This document shows positions 43,001 to 50,291 of a DNA stretch of 64,000 nucleotides, in pieces (within the stretch, counting starts at the first letter, position 1; each line of letters begins with the position of its first letter). A program made the position numbers and the translations under genes. A model generated the notes under the pieces. It was not told the origin of the DNA and ran no database searches. It worked only from the letters and a program-made list of their open reading frames with translations. The DNA is from DATAMF01 sp964472565 (GTDB lineage Bacteria > Chloroflexota > Anaerolineae > Aggregatilineales > Aggregatilineaceae), in NCBI GenBank assembly GCA_964472565.1, contig CAYYNB010000008.1:1-64000 (forward strand), given 5' to 3'.

Positions 43001-45677
43001 GCTTGCCTCGCGTCCAGCGACACCCCAGGTGACTGAGTCTGCCGCCAACGAACGCCCGCGTAGTCCGTTCGCCCGGCCCGGTCTGAATGAGGCTGAAACA
43101 CCCGTCGAAACCAAAGCGGAAGTCAAACTGGACGAGAAACCGCTCGACATTCCCGCCGCTGCGCCAGCGTCTTCAACTCCGGGAGCCGACAAACCGGAAC
43201 TATCCGGCGACTTTAAACGTCCGACATTCCCTGAACGGCCCCGCCCGGCATTCCCGCGCCAGCCGGAGCCAATAAAAGAAGAAGACAAGGCCGAACCGGA
43301 CAAACCGGAAGTCAAGCTGGAAGAAGCACCCAAACCGCCGGACCCCGTTGCCGCCGAACAACCGGCACGCCCCATCGGGATTCTGCATACGCCGTCCACC
43401 CCGCAGCCTGAAAATTCGGATGCCAACAAACCCGACGGCGAAGAACCATCCGCAAGCGCCAAACCAGATACCCCGCAGCCTGCTGCGGAAGAGCCGCGCG
43501 CACGTCCGGCTTTTGCCGGAGGATTACCGCCGCGCCCCTTCGAACGCCGTCCACTTGGCGCGCCAGAACCCGAAGCGACCAGCCCCACTGATCCGCCTAC
43601 CGTGACCGCCGCCCAGCCCACCGCGCCAGCGGTAGCTCCTGCGCGGCCTGTTTTCCCGCCGCGTCCCCTGCCCAATCTGGCTGAGGATAAGGACGACGAA
43701 GACAAAGAGGACGATGATGATCTGGACCTCGATCTGGCGGATGACGACGCGGACGACGATGTGGAAGATGATGAGGACGACACGCCAGAACGCCCCGCGC
43801 TCAATATGAATGTAAATGCGGCGAATGCGAATGCGCGCCCACCGTTCCCGCACCGCACCGTTCCCCCACCGATGCCCACCACGCCACCGCCCGCTCCCGC
43901 AACCGGAACGCAGCCCGGCGCGATGACGCCGCCCAATCGTCCGGCGATGCCCACCCCGCAGCGCCCGCTGGCTTCACCGCCGCCCGCCCAACAGCCACCC
44001 GCCGCCGCCGCACGTCCAGCCCCAATGCCGCCCGCCCACCAGCCGCCGCCGGCGCAACCGCATCCCCAGACGCAGACACCACCCGGACAACCTGCGCCCC
44101 GGCCCCAACAGACAGCCACCGCAGCCGCCAAACCCGGCGCGAAAAAATGGCAGTTGCCCGACTTCCGCGAGATTTTGCACAAGGGCGAAGAACAGCGCAT
44201 CAACGATGAGGTGCTGCTCGACAAAGCGCGCGTCATCGAAGACACGCTCGCCAGTTTTGGCGCGCCCGGCAAGGTGGTTGAAGTCAACCCCGGCCCCGTG
44301 ATCACCCAGTTCGGCGTCGAACCGGACTACCTCATGGGTCGCGGCGGCAAGAAAACCCGTGTCAAAGTGGGATCGATTGCCCGTCTTGACGCCGACCTTG
44401 CGCTGGCCCTCGCGGCTAAAACGATCCGTATCGAAGCCCCGGTTCCCGGCAAAGGGTTTGTCGGCATCGAAGTACCTAACGATCAACTCGCACGGGTCGG
44501 CCTCTACGATGTCATGGAATCGCCGGAGTTTGCCAAGATCGACTCGAAGCTGCGGATTTCGCTCGGCTTGAGCGTCGATGGTGCGCCCGTTGCCGCCGAC
44601 ATGACTGCCATGCCCCACCTGCTGATCGCGGGGACGACGGGTTCTGGTAAATCTGTCTGCGTCAACTCGATTATCTCGTGTTTGCTGCTCTCCAACACCC
44701 CGGACGAAGTGCAGTTCATTATGGTTGACCCCAAGCGCGTCGAACTCACCGGCTACAATGGGATTCCGCATCTCGTCGCGCCCGTCGTGGTCGATCTGGA
44801 ACGGATCGTCGGTGTGTTGCAGTGGGTCCAGCGCGAAATGGAAGAGCGCTACCGCAAATTCGCCGCCATCGCCGCCCGTAACATCGTGGACTACAACAGC
44901 AAGCTCACGCCATCAGAGAAGAAACTGCCCTACTATGTCGTGGTCGTAGACGAATTAGCCGACCTGATGATGCTGGCCCCGGATGAAACCGAACGCCTGC
45001 TGGCTCGTCTCGCGCAGATGGCCCGCGCCACCGGCATCCATCTGATCATCAGTACACAGCGACCCAGCGTGGATATCATCACCGGCCTGATCAAAGCCAA
45101 CTTCCCGGCCCGGATCGCCTTCGCGGTCGCCTCCTCGGTGGACTCGCGCGTGATCCTCGACCAGCCCGGTGCCGAAAAGCTGCTCGGACGCGGCGACATG
45201 CTCTTCCAGTCGCCTGATGCGGCGGCTCCACTGCGTTTGCAGGGTGTGTTTGTCTCCGACGAAGAAATCAACCGCATCACCCGCTATTGGAAGAATGTCG
45301 GGTTAGAAGGTACCACCGATGTCACACCCGCTAACCGGGAGATCAACTTCACTGCGACACAGGGCACCATGAGCCGGCCTGCCGTGCCTGCCCGCAAACC
45401 CGAATCTCCCCAGGCCGCGTTCTGGGATGAAGTCGGCTCCGTCACCGTTTCGATGGATGACGACACGGGCGAAAACGATGGCATGAACGAAGACGAACTG
45501 TACGAGCAGGCAGTTGAACTGGTCACGCGCCTCAAAAAGGCATCGATCTCGCTGCTTCAGCGCCGCCTGCGCATCGGCTACACCCGCGCCGCCCGCCTGA
45601 TCGACAAAATGGAACTGGACGGCATTGTAGGCCCCGCCGAAAGCGGCAGCAAACCCCGCGAGGTCCTCAAGGGATAA
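40071..45677 (+). CDS. ftsK: FtsK/SpoIIIE DNA translocase with very long low-complexity N-terminus
   Basis: About 1868 residues from ATG 40071 (TTG 40062 is possible). Residues 1-540 are Asp/Arg/Gly/Pro-rich repeats. Four membrane helices follow (about 553-715). A Pro/Ala/Glu-rich linker reaches about residue 1355, with an acidic block DKDDEDKEDDDDLDLDLADD near 1210. The motor has the alpha domain (LPDFREILHKGEEQ onward), Walker A in GTTGSGKSVCVNS (about 1518-1530) and Walker B in VVVVDELADLMM (about 1625). The C-terminal gamma winged helix is SISLLQRRLRIGYTRAARLIDKMELDGIVGP. It pumps chromosome ends through the division septum. Motor motifs are intact; the linkers are far longer than in most FtsK. 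Ends at a clear terminator. Confidence 0.93.
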   Translation: MVNRFRRRDDDDDERRENDRNSDSKSRSSGGRGSDSGKSGDKEKESGGGRRFGLGGRGDDKKDAPEERRPAPTSSRGLPTPPKGDDKDKGGRFGLGRFGGGGDKDDKKDKGTDRPASRSAASSRDDDKDKGSRYGLGRLVSDKDDKKDTGTGRPPSRSSSSSAKEDDKDKGGRFGFLGRGKSEDKPSDAKPSRSPFVGGDKPDDRKSSRAPGSRAPFGDKDKDDDKPGGARPGGFGAPRPGAPGAGSSPRPGGFGSRSPIGADKDDDDDKPARPGGFGAPRPGAPGGSQSRPGGTPPRPGGFGARSPIGADKDDDDDDRPARPGGFGAPRPGAPGGSQSRPGGFGGRSPIGADKDDDDDDRPGGARPGGFGAPRPGSPGAGSSPRPGGFGSRSPIGADKDDDKPASRPGGFGAPRPSGTRPGFGDKDSDKSSGPPRSASRPSPFGTSTPSRSPSAPGARPGATPSRPEPKKEEKKESRFPFGRSKDKAESPAKSAAKQQDAKKSRAEVKAPPKKSEAAAPRSGTRAAPLPQAKDRGALTAHQGLDFDRKIDLLGLAMVAFSLITFFAVLPSMSLGILPPVQGGLTGTLDNLLSQLFGWGKIALPVAGLIVGVWLMRESFEDFHFEIDYFRLIGALMLFACALTWVHFIELFNDPAPTVAAFDKISYQTAIDQGEGGGWLGHQFYTLLLSQLGDLGTVAVMILWLVMAIMFAFELTLTEIAQIIAGVWAFFKLTPPSRPKRESENVPVLRPGESVLPVAPVAAAPVAAPAAAAPATQQLPLAPTAAVVAASVEAPEPETAPRPQPVIRRRFGNGDSGETTASPVPALPVAAAPPAVETDSEADDKPASSRRLLPRLRLSKSEPEAKAAAPAETPAAAPAPAAATPDVKPDTADTGGRGRFGSLLRRHSDEPEKPALPTPPASAPGAAAPAIAPAATSTPAASAESASEAPARRFGMFGGRPSQPPAAPTESEPAVQPVLASRPATPQVTESAANERPRSPFARPGLNEAETPVETKAEVKLDEKPLDIPAAAPASSTPGADKPELSGDFKRPTFPERPRPAFPRQPEPIKEEDKAEPDKPEVKLEEAPKPPDPVAAEQPARPIGILHTPSTPQPENSDANKPDGEEPSASAKPDTPQPAAEEPRARPAFAGGLPPRPFERRPLGAPEPEATSPTDPPTVTAAQPTAPAVAPARPVFPPRPLPNLAEDKDDEDKEDDDDLDLDLADDDADDDVEDDEDDTPERPALNMNVNAANANARPPFPHRTVPPPMPTTPPPAPATGTQPGAMTPPNRPAMPTPQRPLASPPPAQQPPAAAARPAPMPPAHQPPPAQPHPQTQTPPGQPAPRPQQTATAAAKPGAKKWQLPDFREILHKGEEQRINDEVLLDKARVIEDTLASFGAPGKVVEVNPGPVITQFGVEPDYLMGRGGKKTRVKVGSIARLDADLALALAAKTIRIEAPVPGKGFVGIEVPNDQLARVGLYDVMESPEFAKIDSKLRISLGLSVDGAPVAADMTAMPHLLIAGTTGSGKSVCVNSIISCLLLSNTPDEVQFIMVDPKRVELTGYNGIPHLVAPVVVDLERIVGVLQWVQREMEERYRKFAAIAARNIVDYNSKLTPSEKKLPYYVVVVDELADLMMLAPDETERLLARLAQMARATGIHLIISTQRPSVDIITGLIKANFPARIAFAVASSVDSRVILDQPGAEKLLGRGDMLFQSPDAAAPLRLQGVFVSDEEINRITRYWKNVGLEGTTDVTPANREINFTATQGTMSRPAVPARKPESPQAAFWDEVGSVTVSMDDDTGENDGMNEDELYEQAVELVTRLKKASISLLQRRLRIGYTRAARLIDKMELDGIVGPAESGSKPREVLKG
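40745..41330 (+). repeat. Tandem coding repeat, RPGGFGAPRPG / RSPIGADKDDD units
   Basis: Inside ftsK, four successive units of roughly 40 codons share RPGGFGAPRPG and RSPIGADKDDD. They stay nearly identical at the nucleotide level (for example tcccccatcggcgcggataa twice), which suggests recent expansion by slippage or unequal recombination. Confidence 0.85.
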
Positions 45678-45683
45678 TAGACA

Positions 45684-45708
45684 GGGCAGAAAAATCTGCC
45701 CTTTTTTT
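45684..45708 (+). terminator. Terminator after ftsK
   Basis: GGGCAGA, loop AAAA, TCTGCCC, then seven T. Confidence 0.93.
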
Positions 45709-45762
45709 ATCCAGTAACCCCGCGTTACAATAGCTCGCAAATCGAACAAAGGAGCGAGTCGC

Positions 45763-48021
45763 GTGGGAGCATCCAGCATCACAGAAGGGTTAAATGCACA
45801 GCAGATCGAGGCGGTCACAGCGGGTGATGGTCCAGTCCTGGTAATGGCCGGACCGGGCAGCGGCAAAACCCGCGTCCTGACCCACCGCATCGCCTATCTC
45901 GTGCAGGTTATGGGCATCCCGGCCTGGCATATCATGGCGGTGACGTTTACCAACAAAGCCGCGAAGGAAATGCGAGACCGTATCACGCGGCTGTTGGGTG
46001 AATCCGGCAACCTGGATGGGCTGAACGTGGGGACCTTCCACGCCATCTGCGCCCGTCTGCTGCGCCAGGAAGCCGATAATACGCGCTTCACCCGCGACTA
46101 TCTGATCTACGACACCGACGATCAGATCATGCTGATGAAGCAGGTGCTGGCGGAACTGAATCTGGACCCGAAAAAATACAATCCGCGCGGCATGTTGAGC
46201 AAAATTTCCGAAGCGAAAAACGAACTCGTCACTGCCGCCCGTTTTCCGGCCAACGATTATCGCGGCGAAATTCTGCGCCGCATCTATCTTCGTTATGAAG
46301 AACTGCTGCGGGTTAACAATGCCCGCGATTTTGACGATCTGCTCATGCACAGCGTCCAGCTTTTTGAGGAAAATCCCGATGTGTTAGAGCGTTACCAGCG
46401 CCGCTACCAGCACATTCTGGTAGACGAATTCCAGGATACCAACATGGCACAGTATCGCCTTGTGCAGTTGCTGGCAGGCGAACGCCGCAACCTGTTCGCC
46501 GTGGGCGACCCCGATCAGAGCATCTATGCCTTTCGCGGAGCCGACTACCGCAATGTGACGCGCTTCCGCCAGGATTATCCCGAATCGCGCACCATTCTAT
46601 TGGGCCAGAACTACCGCTCGCACCAGTTTATTCTCGATGCGGCGATGGGTGTGATCAGCAAAAATCCGGGCCGTATCGATAATCCGCTGTTCAGTGATCG
46701 CAAAAAAGGCCCGCGCCTGACGCTCTACGAGGCCTATAACGAGGATGACGAAGCGCAGTTTATTGTCACCTCGATTGCCGAACTGATCTCATCGGGCCGT
46801 TATTATCCCGGCGACTTTGCTATCATGTACCGCACCAACGCCCAATCCCGCGCCCTGGAAGAAGCCTTTTTGCGCGCTCAACTGCCCTACCGGCTGGTAG
46901 GGGCCACGCGTTTCTATTCCCGCCGCGAAGTCAAAGACGCGCTGGCCTATCTGCGCCTGATCCACAATGCCGATGATAATGTCAGCCTGGAACGTATCAT
47001 CAACGTCCCGCCGCGCGGCATCGGGCAGAAAACCATTGATGAGTTACATGCCTGGGCGCAGTCGCTCAAAATCACCGCATCGCAGGCCCTTTCCCGCCTG
47101 CTGGCCGATGAAGAAGCGCCCTTCAGCGGGCGTTCGCGCAAAGCCCTGGCCGAGTTTGCTGCCCAGTTGCAGGACTGGCAGGCTGCCAAAAACGAACTCG
47201 CCCCCTCGGAACTGCTCACCCGCGTGCTCAAAGAGACAGGTTATCTGTCTTATCTGGATGATGGTTCCGAAGAAGGCCGCAGCCGCGCCGAAAACGTGCT
47301 CGAACTGCGCGGGGTGGCCGAAAGTTATGTAGGTCTGGATCTGACCGTCTTCCTCGAAGAAGTCGCGCTGATCTCCGATGTCGATACCCGCGACAACGAG
47401 TCCGCCGCGCCGAGCCTGCTCACCCTGCATGCCGCCAAAGGGCTGGAATATCCGGTGGTGTTCATTGTCGGGCTGGAAGAAGGCGTTCTGCCGCACATGC
47501 GCTCGATGGAAGACCCCAACGCCATGCAGGAAGAGCGCCGCCTGATGTACGTCGGCCTGACCCGCGCCAAAGAGCGCCTCTATCTGATCTATGCCTTCCG
47601 CCGTTCACTCTACGGCGACAGCAGCGCGAATATGCCCTCCCGCTTCCTCTACGACATTCCCGACGAGGTGCGCGAAGGGGCGCTGCTCCGTCCAAAGGGA
47701 GCCTCTGCCGCGCAGTCGCAGCAGTATGGCGATCTGACCCGTTGGGAACGGGCCGCGTCCGCGTCGGCATCCAGCGCGACACCTCGCCGCGAAGCCGCCG
47801 CCAAGCGTGAATCATCGCCCAAGCGCGAACTTCCCAAGCGCCCCGAAAAAGAAACCCGCTTCAAGGCGGGCATGTGCGTCTGGCATTCCAAGTATGGCGA
47901 AGGCGTCGTCGTAACCAGCCACGCGCGCGGCGAAATGGAAGAAGTGGATGTGCTCTTCCCCGGCGGCGCGGGCCAGAAAACGATCATCGGAGATTTCCTC
48001 AAGCCCATCGAGAGCAAATAA
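45763..48021 (+). CDS. pcrA: UvrD/PcrA-type superfamily 1 DNA helicase
   Basis: 752 residues from GTG 45763 with AAAGGAG upstream. Motifs: LNAQQIEAV (Q motif), AGPGSGKTRVL (I), VTFTNKAAKEM (Ia), ILVDEFQDTN (II), GDPDQSIYAFRGAD (III), LGQNYRSH (IV), LTLHAAKGLEYPVVFIVGLEEGVLP (V) and RRLMYVGLTRAKERLYL (VI). The basic C-terminal linker ends in the PcrA-type tail GMCVWHSKYGEGVVV, a Tudor-like RNA-polymerase-binding module. Works in nucleotide excision repair and replication restart. A separate promoter from ftsK is implied by the terminator between them. Confidence 0.94.
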   Translation: MGASSITEGLNAQQIEAVTAGDGPVLVMAGPGSGKTRVLTHRIAYLVQVMGIPAWHIMAVTFTNKAAKEMRDRITRLLGESGNLDGLNVGTFHAICARLLRQEADNTRFTRDYLIYDTDDQIMLMKQVLAELNLDPKKYNPRGMLSKISEAKNELVTAARFPANDYRGEILRRIYLRYEELLRVNNARDFDDLLMHSVQLFEENPDVLERYQRRYQHILVDEFQDTNMAQYRLVQLLAGERRNLFAVGDPDQSIYAFRGADYRNVTRFRQDYPESRTILLGQNYRSHQFILDAAMGVISKNPGRIDNPLFSDRKKGPRLTLYEAYNEDDEAQFIVTSIAELISSGRYYPGDFAIMYRTNAQSRALEEAFLRAQLPYRLVGATRFYSRREVKDALAYLRLIHNADDNVSLERIINVPPRGIGQKTIDELHAWAQSLKITASQALSRLLADEEAPFSGRSRKALAEFAAQLQDWQAAKNELAPSELLTRVLKETGYLSYLDDGSEEGRSRAENVLELRGVAESYVGLDLTVFLEEVALISDVDTRDNESAAPSLLTLHAAKGLEYPVVFIVGLEEGVLPHMRSMEDPNAMQEERRLMYVGLTRAKERLYLIYAFRRSLYGDSSANMPSRFLYDIPDEVREGALLRPKGASAAQSQQYGDLTRWERAASASASSATPRREAAAKRESSPKRELPKRPEKETRFKAGMCVWHSKYGEGVVVTSHARGEMEEVDVLFPGGAGQKTIIGDFLKPIESK

Positions 48022-48043
48022 AAAGGGGGCCAATTGGTCCCCT
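48020..48043 (-). terminator. Terminator candidate between convergent genes
   Basis: On the minus strand AGGGGACCAATTGGCCCCC followed by five T: a GC stem around CCAATTGG with one mismatch. It serves the beta-lactamase-fold gene and could also stop the helicase transcript. Confidence 0.6.
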
Positions 48044-48063
48044 ACTCATCCTGTATCAATCGT

Positions 48064-49863
48064 TTATGGTTGGATCGTCGCCGTCGGCGTAACCGTGACG
48101 GTGGTCCCTGGCTGAATAGCATCTGCCGTCAGCATCGGCAGCGGTGCAGTCGTCGTCAGCGCGGTCATCACCCCACCGCCCAGCGGATCGCATTCGCCCG
48201 GCACAATGCCAATCGTCGGCGCGCTGATCGCGTAATTGGGATTGAGCGCATTCCACACCAGCCGCGACAGCTCCGCGATGACGGGCGATGAGTCTTCCTG
48301 GAACAGCAGGTGATCTTCCTCGTACATCACCACCGTCATCACATAGGCACTCTCCGGCCCGATGACGATTCCCGCGTCCCCGTGCGCCTCGTCGATCCAC
48401 CCGTGCTTGTGGATCACTTTTGCGCCGCTCGGAACGCCCGCTTCCAAAAACACATTGATCACATTCCCGTCCATCGCGGCCAGCATCCGGCGGCATTCCT
48501 GCGCATCAAAATCATTCGGATACCGCTCCATCAGCAGTCCGGTTTCGTTCTCGGCGCACTGGTAAATTCCCGCCAGCAGCCACCCCAGATCGGACGGCAC
48601 CACCTGATTATAAGCGTCGGGCTGCGCGCTGACCTGATCAGCGTTCGTTTGCAGTGTTGCGCCGCTGGTGGGCGGCGGCGCGTTCGGATCGGTGACATAT
48701 TCCCGCATAATAAAGGTGCCGCGCAGATCAAGACTCTGCATCAATGCCGTGACACGCTGTGCCCCGCGCAGCGTATCCCCTTCGCCGATCAAGCCCAGCA
48801 GGTCATTGGTGGTGATATTCTCACTGCACATCATCGTATCCGCCACCAGAAAGGCGTCTTCCGGGCTGAGCGGCCCCTCGTGACGCTGGAAATATGTCAC
48901 CAGAATCGGAATCTTGGTCAGACTCATGCCGCTAAAAGCAACTTTATCATACAAGGAGAAGGTATCGCCCGTTTTGAGATCCATCACAAACACCGAGGCC
49001 AACCGGTCCGTGTACGGCGCAAATCGATGCTCAAGCAGGTATTCGAAAATCGGCTCGCCCACCGTTGACGCCAGCGCACCGGACGGCGCACGGGCACTAT
49101 CCCAGGGCGCACCGTTCACCGTCACAATCTGCGGCGTAGCAGTAAGCTGGGGCAGCGTAAAATTAGTCTGGCTGGTATAGGGCACCTGGCTGGTATCGCC
49201 CGTAATATCCACCAGTTCCTCATAAATCCATCCGGTAGTCTGCGCCGCATTCGTCAGCGCCACATGCAGCCAGGGATACAGCGCATGAAATTCGAGCAGC
49301 CGGAAACTCGTTCCCTGCGGCACTTCCACAATCGAAGGATACTCCACGCCCGGACCATACCGGATATTCGCCTCACCTTTGGTTATCACCAGCGGCCCAT
49401 TGATCGTCGCGGTAGCAGTCGGGACACTGGATGTCGCTTCGGGCGTGCTGCTTAGACTGCCCAATGGACTCGTTGCGGTGCTGACGGCGGTGCTAATGCT
49501 TGCGCTGGTCGGGGTGGCAGTTTGCAGCGGCGGAAAGTCGCTCGTGGAGGGCACCAGCCCCATATTTCCGGTAACATTCACCACATCCAGATACACCCAG
49601 GCTTGCACCGCCGCCGGATATTCAATCCGCAGCCAGGGAACCAGGGCATGCTGTGCCACAATCGCATACTGGGTCCCTGGGACAATCTCAGCCACCACCG
49701 GATACTCGACCCCCGGCCCGCTGCGCAGATTCGCCTGAATGATCGCTTCCGCATAAGCCGCTGCCGTTTGCTGGCGCGGCGTGCCATGCGCCCCCACCGC
49801 CGAATGTCCCAGCACCACCAGCAGCAGGAGCAGTCCTGTTGTCCATCGCTTCCCTGGTCCCAT
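48064..49863 (-). CDS. Secreted protein with two SH3 domains and a class A beta-lactamase-like domain
   Basis: 599 residues with an N-terminal signal segment. SH3b-1 (about 36-100) and SH3b-2 (about 158-222) share the pattern NxRxGPGVEYP...PW. A Thr/Ser/Pro linker lies between them. From about residue 270 a serine-hydrolase fold of the Beta-lactamase2 family appears: SLTK (Ser314, Lys317), SEN in DTMMCSENITTND, and KHG in VIHKHGWIDEAHGDAG as the third motif. The family includes peptidase-like or peptidoglycan-acting enzymes, and the SH3b domains fit wall binding. True antibiotic hydrolysis is unlikely to be its main job. The Thr-rich C-terminus has no anchor. Confidence 0.87.
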   Translation of the reverse strand: MGPGKRWTTGLLLLLVVLGHSAVGAHGTPRQQTAAAYAEAIIQANLRSGPGVEYPVVAEIVPGTQYAIVAQHALVPWLRIEYPAAVQAWVYLDVVNVTGNMGLVPSTSDFPPLQTATPTSASISTAVSTATSPLGSLSSTPEATSSVPTATATINGPLVITKGEANIRYGPGVEYPSIVEVPQGTSFRLLEFHALYPWLHVALTNAAQTTGWIYEELVDITGDTSQVPYTSQTNFTLPQLTATPQIVTVNGAPWDSARAPSGALASTVGEPIFEYLLEHRFAPYTDRLASVFVMDLKTGDTFSLYDKVAFSGMSLTKIPILVTYFQRHEGPLSPEDAFLVADTMMCSENITTNDLLGLIGEGDTLRGAQRVTALMQSLDLRGTFIMREYVTDPNAPPPTSGATLQTNADQVSAQPDAYNQVVPSDLGWLLAGIYQCAENETGLLMERYPNDFDAQECRRMLAAMDGNVINVFLEAGVPSGAKVIHKHGWIDEAHGDAGIVIGPESAYVMTVVMYEEDHLLFQEDSSPVIAELSRLVWNALNPNYAISAPTIGIVPGECDPLGGGVMTALTTTAPLPMLTADAIQPGTTVTVTPTATIQP

Positions 49864-49900
49864 ACCATCCTCCCTGTTGGCACTTCATCACTTTTTGGTT

Positions 49901-49941
49901 AAAAACAAAAAAGGCGATCCACCGCCTATGTGTGGACCGCC
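49901..49941 (-). terminator. Terminator of tRNA-Lys
   Basis: Minus strand GGCGGTCCAC, 9-base loop, GTGGATCGCC (one G-T pair), then TTTTTTGTTTTT. Lies 15 bases after the tRNA. Confidence 0.9.
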
Positions 49942-49955
49942 CCCCCAGTTTTCAG

Positions 49956-50027
49956 TGAGCGTGAGAGGACTCGAACCTCTAACCAATGGCTTAAAAGGCC
50001 ACTGCTCTGCCATTGAGCTACACGCCC
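49956..50027 (-). tRNA. tRNA-Lys (anticodon TTT)
   Basis: Minus-strand cloverleaf of 72 bases without encoded CCA. Acceptor GGGCGTG pairs with CACGCTC (one G-T). D arm is GCTC/GAGC. Anticodon stem GTGGC/GCCAT encloses loop CTTTTAA, giving anticodon UUU. T arm AGAGG-TTCGAGT-CCTCT, discriminator A. It reads both AAA and AAG. Confidence 0.96.
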
Positions 50028-50043
50028 GAACTCAATGGGCAGT

Positions 50044-50071
50044 AGTATAACACAAATTCTGGGCATTTCAA
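50044..50071 (-). promoter_or_regulatory. Promoter of tRNA-Lys
   Basis: Minus strand TTGAAA (50066-50071), 16 bases, TATACT (50044-50049), with TG one base before the -10. Initiation would fall about 10 bases before the tRNA. Confidence 0.7.
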
Positions 50072-50291
50072 CGGCGGACTTTGCAACGAATCGTTTTTTT
50101 CGGTGTTCTATTAACAGATTCGATCATTCGACGAATTTCTAATGCAATTTATGCGTTTGATCCAAAAAGATGTTATAGCCATTTGCAGAGAAAGTAGTAT
50201 TATAGAGCAGGGCTACCACATAGCCACTCACAGCTTGAAAAGCTACTGTTGTCCACATTTCAAAAAATCATAGTGAGGAGAAAGAGAATCT
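50072..50291 (+). other. Leader region before the binding-protein gene, no gene seen
   Basis: About 220 AT-rich bases without a coding frame. TATTAT at 50198 is a possible -10, but no good -35 accompanies it. The SD GTGAGGAGAAAGAG sits right before the gene. Confidence 0.5.

Noticed and set aside
42119..44305. 728-codon open frame on the minus strand opposite ftsK
   Set aside because: It is Ser/Gly/Ala low complexity produced by the reverse reading of Pro/Ala/Glu repeats; no SD or domain, and the plus strand encodes clear FtsK helices and motor.
48064..49863. Antibiotic-resistance beta-lactamase
   Set aside because: Motifs are variant and the SH3b domains point to a wall function; resistance cannot be supported.
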